DNA from: Rhodospirillaceae bacterium
Lineage (GTDB): Bacteria; Pseudomonadota; Alphaproteobacteria; UBA7985
Direction of reading: 5' to 3'
Assembly (NCBI GenBank): GCA_002700865.1
Contig: PAFB01000068.1
Span: forward strand, 1 to 13,962
Length of the DNA stretch: 13,962 bases
Shown: piece after piece, positions 1-6,905 of the stretch
How the letters are laid out: every line of letters starts with the position of its first letter
How positions within the stretch are numbered: position 1 is the stretch's first letter
Program-made: the position numbers and the translations under genes
The notes under the pieces: generated by a model
Database searches by the model: none
Told to the model about the DNA's origin: nothing
Seen by the model: only the letters and a program-made list of their open reading frames with translations

Positions 1-440
1 AACACGGCTTGCAGTCGGCCACCCGGGCGCTCAACGATGGCGCCGATATCGATTGGATCGTGGCGGCGCTGCTGCACGACATCGGCGACGGGCTTGCCCC
101 GCAGAACCACGACAAAATGGCCGCTGAGATCATCCGGCCTTTTGTTCGGGATGAAGTCGCGTGGACGGTTGAGCATCACGGGATTTTCCAGATGGTCTAC
201 TACGCCGAGCATTACGGCTGGGACCCGGAAAAGCGTCAGGCGTTCAAGGATCACCGTTACTATCAGTCCTGTGTCGATTTCTGCGAACGCTGGGATCAGT
301 CGAGCTTTGATCCTGACTATCCCATGAAAGATCTCGACTTCTTTGCGCCTATGGTGCGGGAAGTCTTCGCCCGGAAGGCCCACGATCAGGGGCATATTCT
401 GCCCGGTGTGGTCGTTGGGGTGCCTGCAAACGCGGCCTAA
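1..440 (+). CDS. HD-domain protein, PhnZ/MIOX-like (5' end cut by window)
   Basis: The reading frame is open to the left edge, so the true start lies outside the window; a TTG at 9 is unlikely to be it, because the codons before it (His-Gly) belong to the domain. Counting that TTG as residue 1, the HD pair is H23-D24 (LLHDIGD), with further likely metal ligands H34, H56 or H57 (EHHGIFQ) and D90 (CVDFCERWD). A His at codon -1 lies 24 residues before H23, the spacing I recall for the first two His ligands of the diiron oxygenase PhnZ. The best guess is the 'predicted HD phosphohydrolase' group related to PhnZ and inositol oxygenase, soluble and cytoplasmic, with two bound metals. Substrate and reaction (oxygenase or phosphohydrolase) cannot be told from this fragment. 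It converges on the ABC ATPase gene, with 73 bp between the stops. Confidence 0.8.
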   Translation, partial: HGLQSATRALNDGADIDWIVAALLHDIGDGLAPQNHDKMAAEIIRPFVRDEVAWTVEHHGIFQMVYYAEHYGWDPEKRQAFKDHRYYQSCVDFCERWDQSSFDPDYPMKDLDFFAPMVREVFARKAHDQGHILPGVVVGVPANAA

Positions 441-484
441 CGGACGGCTTGAGGGCTTTTGCCTGCTCCGAGGTTTACCAGCCT

Positions 485-520
485 CGGAATCAGTCCCGCA
501 ATCAGTCTCGGAATCAGCGG
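485..520. repeat. 12-bp tandem repeat, three copies, carrying the ABC ATPase stop codon
   Basis: Three consecutive 12-mers read CGGAATCAGTCC, CGCAATCAGTCT and CGGAATCAGCGG. Read on the minus strand in the frame of the ABC ATPase, each copy carries TGA, giving Phe-Arg-Arg-stop, Phe-Arg-Asp-stop, Leu-Arg-Asp-stop. The gene therefore ends in the first copy met and has two in-frame back-up stops. The repeat lies in the short gap between two convergent genes. Confidence 0.75.
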
Positions 521-1569
521 CGGAATACGGGGTAGAGACCGCCCTTGAGCGTCACGCGGACGTCAGCACCAGCGCTGGGCGCGGTCATCACCGGCGAATG
601 CCAGTGCAGCTGCTGTCCGTCATCCAAAGCCACCATCAGGTCAACAAAGGAGCCCATGTAGCGGTGGCTGAGCACCCGGACGTGAGTGCCTTCATCACCT
701 TGCAAGGCGAGCGAAAGGTCTTCGGGGCGGATCAGAATGTCGATTTCTTCCTGTCCGTGGGGCGGGTCCTGCACCCAACGCGGCATGACATCGCCAAAGG
801 GGGTCTGGACGGTCATTTGACCCGGTGCAAAGCCAGCGCGCAAAAACGACCCTTCGCCGATGAACCGGGCGACTTCACGCGAAGCGGGGGTGGCGTACAG
901 GCTTTCAGGGGCGCCCGACTGCTCGACCTTTCCGTTACCAATGACGGCAACTTCGTCCGCAAAGGCGAAGGCCTCGCCCTGATCGTGCGTGACCAATAAG
1001 GCGGTCATTCTTTCTGCATCGAGGATTTCTGTCACAGACTGCAGCAGCCGCAGTCGGGTTTCCAGATCGAGGCTGGAAAACGGCTCGTCGAGCAGCAGAA
1101 CGCCGGGCTTGGGGGCCAGAGCCCGCGCCAGCGCGACCCGCTGCTGCTGCCCGCCCGAAAGCGCGTCAGGACGGGCGCTGCGGAAGCTGGTCAGGTCAGT
1201 CAGTTCGAGCAGGGCATCGACCCGTTTCGCCGCTTCGCGCCCGGACACGCCTTTCAGGCCATAGCGGATGTTGCGCTCAACGCTCATGTGCGGGAACAGC
1301 GCCAGGTCCTGAAACACCAGTCCGACGCCACGACGCTCAGGGTTGATGGTCAACCCCGGCGCGCTGACTTCGCGACCCCCGACCCGGATACTGCCCGAGG
1401 TCAGGTCCATAAAGCCCGCAACCGCCCTGAACAGTGTCGTCTTGCCACTGCCACTCGCGCCAACAAGCGCCAGCCGTCCACCGTCATCCACGCTCAGCGA
1501 GAGGTCGTCGAGAACAGGGTGGTCCGGGCTATAGCCGGTGGAAATACGGGCAACGTCGAGGCGGGGCAT
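514..1569 (-). CDS. ABC transporter ATP-binding protein, Fe3+/polyamine (FbpC/PotA) type
   Basis: This 351-residue protein is a full-length importer ATPase with an N-terminal nucleotide-binding domain and a C-terminal TOBE-like region. Visible motifs are Walker A GASGSGKTT (37-45), Q-loop Q87, signature LSGGQQQR (137-144), Walker B LLLDEP (158-163, catalytic E162), D-loop SSLD and switch H195 (VTHD). The sequence IRPEDLSL near residue 280 is typical of the TOBE substrate-sensing domain in this family. It would power a permease at the inner membrane, most likely for ferric iron, a polyamine or a similar solute; the substrate is not determinable. The start is ATG at 1569: an in-frame TAA lies 21 bases upstream and no good Shine-Dalgarno sequence is seen. 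It is a single gene, flanked by opposite-strand genes on both sides, and no permease or binding protein adjoins it. Confidence 0.9.
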   Translation of the reverse strand: MPRLDVARISTGYSPDHPVLDDLSLSVDDGGRLALVGASGSGKTTLFRAVAGFMDLTSGSIRVGGREVSAPGLTINPERRGVGLVFQDLALFPHMSVERNIRYGLKGVSGREAAKRVDALLELTDLTSFRSARPDALSGGQQQRVALARALAPKPGVLLLDEPFSSLDLETRLRLLQSVTEILDAERMTALLVTHDQGEAFAFADEVAVIGNGKVEQSGAPESLYATPASREVARFIGEGSFLRAGFAPGQMTVQTPFGDVMPRWVQDPPHGQEEIDILIRPEDLSLALQGDEGTHVRVLSHRYMGSFVDLMVALDDGQQLHWHSPVMTAPSAGADVRVTLKGGLYPVFRR

Positions 1570-1701
1570 AAGTATCGTTGAAACAGGTTAGAAGACTGGT
1601 TTGGTCCAGATAAGGTCAGTTTGCCGCGAACCGCAAGACATGCGTCTGCATTTAAGCCGTGCTAAGGGTCACGGTAAGGGTGCGTTGAGGAGGGTTTAGC
1701 G
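1570..1701. promoter_or_regulatory. Divergent intergenic region, ABC ATPase / GMC oxidoreductase
   Basis: Both neighbours start outward from these 132 bp, so promoters for both should be here. I could not pick a convincing -35/-10 pair on either strand; on the minus strand TTGCGG is followed 18 bases later by TATCTG, a weak match. TAAGGGT occurs twice as a direct repeat (1663-1669 and 1675-1681). A clear GAGGAGG ribosome binding site (1687-1693) serves the GMC gene. Confidence 0.35.
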
Positions 1702-3315
1702 GTGGAATTCGACTATGTAATTGTGGGCGCAGGCTCGGCGGGGTGCGTGCTGGCCAACCGTCTGTCAGCCGATCCGACCGTCACGGTTTGCCTGATCGAA
1801 GCCGGGGGAAGAGCCCGAAATCCGGCGATCCATCTGCCCTTTGGCCTGGCTGTTCTGGGTAAGTTTGAAAACCTGTCCTGGGGCTACAACATTGCGCCAC
1901 AAACGCACATGAAGGGCCGTCAGCCGTTTTGGCCCCGTGGTAAGGTTTTGGGCGGATCTTCTTCTGTTAATGCAATGATTTATGCGCGTGGGATGCGCGC
2001 TGATTATGATGGCTGGGCGGCCATGGGGGCGACGGGGTGGGATTTCGATTCGGTCTTGCCCTACTTCCTGAAGGCCGAGGACAATGCGCGTGGGGCGGAT
2101 GAATTGCACGGCGTTGGTGGGCCGCTGGGGGTCTCAGACCCGGCCGACCCCAACCCGCTGAGCTTGGCTTTTGTCGAAGCCGGGCAACAGACACAATTGC
2201 CGCTGACGCGTGATTTTAATCGAGGCGAGGACGTGGAGGGCATTGGCCTGTATCAGACCACCACGCGACGCGGTCTGCGCGCTTCTGCCGCACGGTCTTA
2301 TCTCTCTGACGCTGTGCAGGCCCGCCCCAATCTTCACATTATGACCCAGCAACAGGTCCAGCGCCTTACCGTCGAAGACCGGCGCGCCACGGGTGTTGAG
2401 CTTGGTGGCGGTGCAGCGGGTCAGACCCGGCAGGTGCGGGCGCGTCGGGAAGTGCTGCTCAGCGCCGGGGCGATCAACAGCCCACAAGTGCTGATGCTGT
2501 CCGGCATTGGCCCGGCAGATCATGTCCGGGCTATGGGAATCCCCGTGGTGCTTGACGCCCCCGGCGTCGGCCAGGGTTTGGCTGATCATCTGGATGTCAT
2601 CATCCAGCACAAGGCAACAACGGGAAAAGGGCTTGGCTTTGAGTGGGACCTTGGCTTTCGGCTGGCGCGGTGGGGTGCGCAATGGGTGAGCAGGCGCGGT
2701 GGAGCGCTGGCTTCCAACGTGGCTGAGGCCGGTGGTTTCGCCAAATCATCGCCAGATCGCGATATTCCGGACATCCAGTTTCATTTTTTGCCCGCCCGGA
2801 TTGAAGACCATGGCCGCACTTGGGTTTGGGGCTATGGCTTTTGTGTGCACTGCTGCAACCTCTACCCCAAGTCCACCGGTGAAGTCCGCCTCGCCTCGCC
2901 CGACCCCATGGCCAAACCGGTGATCGACCCGAAATACCTCTCCGACCCTGAGGGCCACGACCTTGACGTGCTGATGTCTGCGACCCGGTGGGGGCGAAAA
3001 CTACTGGGCGCGCCGGCGTTTGATGCTTTTCGCGGTGAAGAACTTTCTCCCGGCGCCGGTATCCAGACCCGCGAGCAGGTGCGCGAGTGGGTGCTGGATA
3101 CAGCCGACACCGTCTATCATCCGACCAGCACCGTCGCCATGGGCGCGGCGGATAATCTCAATGCCCCACTCATGCCCGACTTGCAAGTCAAAGGGGTTGA
3201 GGGATTGCGGGTTGTTGATGCCTCTGTCATGCCGCGCCTTATTGGTGGAAACACCAACGCGCCCACGATAATGATCGCCGAAAAGGCAGCGGATATGATC
3301 CGCTCGACTGCATAG
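1702..3315 (+). CDS. GMC-family FAD-dependent alcohol dehydrogenase (choline dehydrogenase-like)
   Basis: The 537-residue protein has the full length of the glucose-methanol-choline family. The FAD-binding fold opens with VGAGSAG (8-14) and ends its second strand at E33 (LIEAGG). GMC signature 1 is at about 79-97 (PRGKVLGGSSSVN) and signature 2 at 256-270 (GAINSPQ...GIG). The catalytic pair is His473 (YHPTSTVAMG) and Asn517 (GGNTNAPT), 44 residues apart as in choline oxidase, so it should be active. It oxidises a primary alcohol to an aldehyde, passing electrons to FAD and then to a quinone or other acceptor; the substrate is unknown, and a choline-specific role is not supported by context. 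The start is GTG with GAGGAGG eight bases upstream. The GST-like gene follows after 10 bp and is probably co-transcribed. Confidence 0.92.
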   Translation: MEFDYVIVGAGSAGCVLANRLSADPTVTVCLIEAGGRARNPAIHLPFGLAVLGKFENLSWGYNIAPQTHMKGRQPFWPRGKVLGGSSSVNAMIYARGMRADYDGWAAMGATGWDFDSVLPYFLKAEDNARGADELHGVGGPLGVSDPADPNPLSLAFVEAGQQTQLPLTRDFNRGEDVEGIGLYQTTTRRGLRASAARSYLSDAVQARPNLHIMTQQQVQRLTVEDRRATGVELGGGAAGQTRQVRARREVLLSAGAINSPQVLMLSGIGPADHVRAMGIPVVLDAPGVGQGLADHLDVIIQHKATTGKGLGFEWDLGFRLARWGAQWVSRRGGALASNVAEAGGFAKSSPDRDIPDIQFHFLPARIEDHGRTWVWGYGFCVHCCNLYPKSTGEVRLASPDPMAKPVIDPKYLSDPEGHDLDVLMSATRWGRKLLGAPAFDAFRGEELSPGAGIQTREQVREWVLDTADTVYHPTSTVAMGAADNLNAPLMPDLQVKGVEGLRVVDASVMPRLIGGNTNAPTIMIAEKAADMIRSTA

Positions 3316-3325
3316 GAAAGCAACG

Positions 3326-4024
3326 ATGACCACGATCACGACTTACGACATCACCACCGCGGACGGTGTGCGCTTCTCTCCTCACGCCTGGCGGACGACC
3401 ATGGCGCTGGCGCACAAGGGCTTGGGTCATGCCTGCGAGAAAATCGGCTTTACCGACATCCCGAACATCTGCGATGGCGCTCGAAAGATCGTGCCAACGG
3501 TTGAGATCGATGGAAGCGTTCTGTCCGACAGCTGGGCAATCGCGCTGCATCTGGAGGAGTCCTTTCCGCAGGGGCCGAGCCTGTTTGGCGGCGAGAAGGG
3601 CAAGGCGCATGCCCTGTTCTTTCACAACTGGGCAACCTACAGCCTGCATCCGCAGGTGATCCGGGTGATTGTTTTGGACATCTACAACCGGCTGCACGAG
3701 AAAGACCGCGAGTACTTCCGCACATCGCGCGAGAAGCGCTTTGGGATGACGCTTGAAGACTTTGTGGCGACCAGTGCCGAACCGGCTAAAGCCCAGCTCA
3801 AAGGCGTGCTCATGCCCATGTCTAAAACGCTGGAATCCCAGCAATGGCTTGGTGGCCGGGTGCCGTCCTACGCCGATTACATCGTCTTCGGGGCTTTCCA
3901 GTGGGTGCGGACGGTATCGACCTTTGATCTCGCCGCGCTGGGTGGCGAGCCGGTGCAGGCGTGGTTGGACGCTACACTTGACCTGTTTGACGGCCTGGCG
4001 CGCCAAGAACCCGCTGCGTCGTGA
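3326..4024 (+). CDS. Glutathione S-transferase family protein, LigE (beta-etherase)-like
   Basis: The 232-residue protein has an N-terminal thioredoxin-like domain (about 1-85) and an all-helical C-terminal domain. It carries SPHAWRT (S18 being the candidate catalytic serine), the cis-proline turn V56-P57, and D68-S69 (SDSWAIALHLEE), which in the family binds the gamma-glutamyl part of glutathione. SPxxWRT, the DSW motif, WLGG...ADY and the C-terminal LFDGLAR resemble the LigE/LigP beta-aryl-etherase subgroup as I remember it. It is cytosolic and would use glutathione to cleave or conjugate an electrophile or ether; true lignin-ether activity is inference only. The ribosome binding site AGGAAAG (3314-3320) overlaps the TAG stop of the GMC gene, so the two are very likely one operon and may share a substrate. 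Confidence 0.85.
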   Translation: MTTITTYDITTADGVRFSPHAWRTTMALAHKGLGHACEKIGFTDIPNICDGARKIVPTVEIDGSVLSDSWAIALHLEESFPQGPSLFGGEKGKAHALFFHNWATYSLHPQVIRVIVLDIYNRLHEKDREYFRTSREKRFGMTLEDFVATSAEPAKAQLKGVLMPMSKTLESQQWLGGRVPSYADYIVFGAFQWVRTVSTFDLAALGGEPVQAWLDATLDLFDGLARQEPAAS

Positions 4025-4131
4025 ACGGTTGGGCGCGTCTAAGGCTCGATTATTGCCGGGGTTATGGAGTATAGTCGCATATTGCAAACATGCGCCTGTG
4101 CTTTCATTTCGCTAAGGGTCTCACCATCGCC

Positions 4132-5397
4132 ATGGTTAAACACTGGATCACCGCCCCCCTGCTGTGTCTGCTGAGCCTTGCTGCTCTGCCTTTTGCCGGG
4201 GCGCAGCAGTCGTCTGTGCGTGTGCTGGCTGTGGTGAACGACGATATCATCACAGACGTTGACCTCGCCTATCGCCTCAACATGGCGATCATGGTGGCCG
4301 AAGTCCCCAATACCACTGAGCGCCGCCTCGCCCTCGCGCCGCAAGTGCTCGACAAGCTGGTATCGGACAAAATCCGTCTGCAGGAGGTCGAGCGTCTGGA
4401 AATTGACATCCGTGACTCTTTTGTCATGGATGCTTTCGACAGTATCGCGACACAGAACAAGCTCGATCGGGACGGCTTCGAAGCCCTGATCCGCCGCTCC
4501 GGCGTGCCGGTTGAGACCATGCAGGAGCAGATACGCGCTCAAATCGCGATCAACGCAATCAGCCAACGCCAAGTCGTGCCGGACGTGGAAATCTCAGACA
4601 GCGAGCTGATGGCTGAGATCAACCGGATTAATGCCCTGCGCGGCCGCTCCGAGCGGCAGCTGGTCGAAATTTTTCTGCCCTTCAACCGCAAGCGTCCGGA
4701 ATCCAAAGTCCGCCAGCAGGCGCTGCAGATCATCGAACAGCTGCAACAGGGGTCTGATTTCGGCAAGCTCGCGCAGCAGTATTCCTACGCCGCGACCGCC
4801 GGGGTGGGCGGGGCGCGCGGGTGGGTGCCGGAAGGCTCCCTGGACGACGATCTCGAAGCCGGTCTTGCCAACCTGCGCCCCGGTCAGATCACCGAAGTCC
4901 CGATCCGTACCGATGAGGGGTACTATATCGTCGGCATCCTGAACCGTCGTCCCATCGGGGCCGCGTCGTCGCGGACCATTGCGGCCTTGCGCCAGTTGTT
5001 CGTCAACCTGCCCGAAGACCTCAGCAACCCGATTGCCCAGCAAAGACTGGCTCTGCTCACCGCCATATCTGAACAGGTGCGTGGGTGTCGGCAGTTTGAT
5101 CAGGTGATCGCGGAGTACGGTGAGCCTGGTTCTGGCAACTTGGGGGAAACCGACCTCTCGACCCTGCCACCGATCATTTCTGTGACCCTGTCGGCGCTCG
5201 AAGTCGGGGAAGTCAGCACGCCGCTGCCCACTGCGGGGGGCGGGTCGGTCTACATGGTGTGCGGCAAGCGGGTTGAAGTCGATCCGCTGACCTCGGAGGC
5301 TGTACGCGAGCGCCTGACCAATCAGCGCATTGAAAAGCTGACCCGCCGCTACGATGCCGACTTGCGCCGCAATGCCTACATTGACTACCGCTTCTGA
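4132..5397 (+). CDS. surA: Periplasmic chaperone / peptidyl-prolyl isomerase SurA
   Basis: SurA escorts unfolded outer-membrane proteins through the periplasm to the BAM complex. From ATG 4132 the protein has 421 residues (E. coli SurA: 428). A clean signal peptide covers 1-24, with cleavage after AGA before QQSS. Next comes the N-terminal chaperone domain (about 25-170), a parvulin domain (about 174-274, QLVEIFLPF to YYIVGILNRRP) and a second, more divergent parvulin-like domain (about 285-385), then a C-terminal strand ending in IDYRF. An in-frame ATG at 4090 would add 14 residues before the signal peptide and has no close Shine-Dalgarno site; for 4132 there is AAGGG at 4114-4118, rather distant. 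No clear promoter is seen in the 107 bp upstream, although TATAGT (4070-4075) is -10-like. rsmA follows after 12 bp. The usual partners lptD (upstream) and pdxA (downstream) are absent here. Confidence 0.92.
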   Translation: MVKHWITAPLLCLLSLAALPFAGAQQSSVRVLAVVNDDIITDVDLAYRLNMAIMVAEVPNTTERRLALAPQVLDKLVSDKIRLQEVERLEIDIRDSFVMDAFDSIATQNKLDRDGFEALIRRSGVPVETMQEQIRAQIAINAISQRQVVPDVEISDSELMAEINRINALRGRSERQLVEIFLPFNRKRPESKVRQQALQIIEQLQQGSDFGKLAQQYSYAATAGVGGARGWVPEGSLDDDLEAGLANLRPGQITEVPIRTDEGYYIVGILNRRPIGAASSRTIAALRQLFVNLPEDLSNPIAQQRLALLTAISEQVRGCRQFDQVIAEYGEPGSGNLGETDLSTLPPIISVTLSALEVGEVSTPLPTAGGGSVYMVCGKRVEVDPLTSEAVRERLTNQRIEKLTRRYDADLRRNAYIDYRF

Positions 5398-5409
5398 GTT
5401 GCCGGTCCA

Positions 5410-6258
5410 GTGAATGTCGATGACCTGCCCCCGCTGCGTTCTGTCTTGGCGACGCACGACCTCGCACCGACCAAGGCGCTGGGGCAGAATTTTCTACTCG
5501 ATCTCAACCTGACCGCCCGCATCGCGCGCTCGGCGGAGCCGCTGGACGGCTGTCATGTGATTGAAGTCGGCCCCGGTCCCGGTGGCTTGACCCGCGCCCT
5601 GCTGCAAACCCGCGCAGCGTCGGTGCTGGCGGTGGAAAAGGACCACCGGACCGCGCCCATTCTTGACCAGCTGGCGCAGACGGGGGAGGGGGTTGAGAAG
5701 GGTCTTCATGTGGCTTTTGGAGACGCGCTCACGCTCGACCTGCTGCAGGAAGTCAGCACCCCGCGCGCCATCGTCGCCAACCTGCCCTACAACGTCGCGA
5801 CGCCATTGTTGGTGGCGTGGCTGCGGGATTTGTGGCGGGAGGCGGGAGCCTATCGGTCGCTGACGCTGATGTTCCAGCGCGAAGTCGTGGACCGCATCAC
5901 CGCTCAGCCCGGTGACAAGGCCTATGGCCGGCTGGGCGTGCTGACGGCGCTTTCGGTGGCCTCTGCGGAGCGGCAGTTCGATGTCCCGGCGCAGGCCTTC
6001 ACCCCACCGCCCAAAGTCACCTCAGCCATCGTCCGCCTCGACGCCCGCCCGGAGGTCCCGGGACCGCTGGCTTTGTTTGCTCAGATTGAACGGGTGACGG
6101 CGGCAGCTTTTGGGCAGCGGCGGAAAATGCTGCGTCAGTCGCTGAAATCAATCGTGCCAGACGCCGAAAGCTTTCTCGAAGCCCTGAACATCCCCCCCAC
6201 CGCCCGCGCTGAGGAGCGGGCGCCGGAGGACTTTCGCCGGATCGCCGAAGCGCTTTAG
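5410..6258 (+). CDS. rsmA: 16S rRNA (adenine1518/1519-N6)-dimethyltransferase RsmA/KsgA
   Basis: It dimethylates two adjacent adenines in the 3'-terminal hairpin of 16S rRNA, a late step and checkpoint in 30S assembly, using S-adenosylmethionine. The 282 residues match the family's usual length. Seen in order: KALGQNFLLD (22-31), the SAM-binding loop IEVGPGPGGLT (51-61), the acidic residue of VEKD that follows the next strand, and the catalytic motif NLPYN (124-128), then FxPPPKVTS and the small helical domain. The start is a GTG 12 bases after the surA stop with no strong Shine-Dalgarno sequence; the nearby ATGs are out of frame, so translational coupling to surA is likely. Its TAG stop overlaps the TAA stop of gmk on the other strand by two bases. 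Confidence 0.95.
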   Translation: MNVDDLPPLRSVLATHDLAPTKALGQNFLLDLNLTARIARSAEPLDGCHVIEVGPGPGGLTRALLQTRAASVLAVEKDHRTAPILDQLAQTGEGVEKGLHVAFGDALTLDLLQEVSTPRAIVANLPYNVATPLLVAWLRDLWREAGAYRSLTLMFQREVVDRITAQPGDKAYGRLGVLTALSVASAERQFDVPAQAFTPPPKVTSAIVRLDARPEVPGPLALFAQIERVTAAAFGQRRKMLRQSLKSIVPDAESFLEALNIPPTARAEERAPEDFRRIAEAL

Positions 6259-6905
6259 CTTTCGATGGAACGGATGTCGGAGACGATCTGATCCAACCCC
6301 TGCCAGCGCTCTCGGCGCAACCGTTCCGCGGCCAGTATCGCGCGCACTTGGGCAACGCTTTCGTCGATGTTGCTGTTGACGATGATGAAGTCGTATTCGG
6401 CCCAGTGTGAGACTTCGCCCGGTGCCTTGGACAGGCGATAGTTAACCTGCTCATCGGTTTCGCCCGTCATGGTCTGACGCGACTTCAGCCGTGATTCCAG
6501 CGCCGCCAGCGACGGCGGCAGGACGAACACACTGACCAAATCTTGCGGCATCTTCTGGCGCAGCTGCTGGGTTCCCTGCCAGTCGATATCAAACAACACA
6601 TCGCCACCCGCCTCCAGCGCGGTTTCAATCGTCGCGCGTGGGGTGCCGTAGGAATTCTTAAACACCGTCGCCCATTCGAGCAGGCCATCGTTGTCGATCA
6701 GCTCCTGAAACCGGGGTTCGCTGATGAAGTGATAATGCACACCGTCCTGTTCGCCTTCACGCGGGGGTCGGGTGGTCGCTGAGACGGAGAGCGACAGGTT
6801 ATCATCCCCGTCCAGTAAGGCCCGCGAAATGGTGGTTTTGCCCGCGCCCGAAGGTGAGGACAGCACCAGCATCAATCCGCGGCGCGATAGGGCATTATTC
6901 GACAT
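6255..6905 (-). CDS. gmk: Guanylate kinase
   Basis: It phosphorylates GMP to GDP with ATP, in the cytosol, in GTP and dGTP supply. From ATG 6905 the protein has 216 residues, normal for Gmk. The P-loop SSPSGAGKTT is at 16-25, the GMP-binding SATTRPPREGE follows at about 41-51, then YGTP and DIDWQG in the GMP/Mg site, and the arginine-rich lid region around SRQTMTGETDEQVNYRL. The frame stays open for 17 more codons upstream inside yicC, but that extension is not Gmk-like. ATG 6905 has AAGGAG ten bases upstream (on its own strand), lying within the 3' end of yicC. The yicC and gmk coding regions overlap by 11 bp, so they should be co-transcribed and coupled. Confidence 0.96.
   Translation of the reverse strand: MSNNALSRRGLMLVLSSPSGAGKTTISRALLDGDDNLSLSVSATTRPPREGEQDGVHYHFISEPRFQELIDNDGLLEWATVFKNSYGTPRATIETALEAGGDVLFDIDWQGTQQLRQKMPQDLVSVFVLPPSLAALESRLKSRQTMTGETDEQVNYRLSKAPGEVSHWAEYDFIIVNSNIDESVAQVRAILAAERLRRERWQGLDQIVSDIRSIES

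Noticed and set aside
467..488. TCCGAGG...CCTCGGA inverted repeat as a terminator between the HD and ABC genes
   Set aside because: The 7-bp stem is real and well placed, but no T run follows on either strand, and one arm overlaps the 12-bp tandem repeat. It is at most a weak bidirectional signal.
343..999. Plus-strand open frame (218 codons) over the HD gene end and antisense to the ABC ATPase
   Set aside because: It overlaps two convincing genes in other frames and shows no domain.
4053..4083. Promoter for surA (TTGCCG with CATATT or TATAGT)
   Set aside because: The spacers are 19 or 11 bases, neither close to 17, so the match is not good enough to call.
3239..4087. Long minus-strand open frame (282 codons) opposite the GST gene
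   Set aside because: It is antisense to a gene with clear family motifs, has no recognisable domain, and long antisense frames are common in GC-rich DNA.
4594..5457. Long minus-strand open frame (287 codons) opposite surA
   Set aside because: No domain is recognisable and it spans the surA-rsmA junction; surA on the other strand has a signal peptide and parvulin domains.
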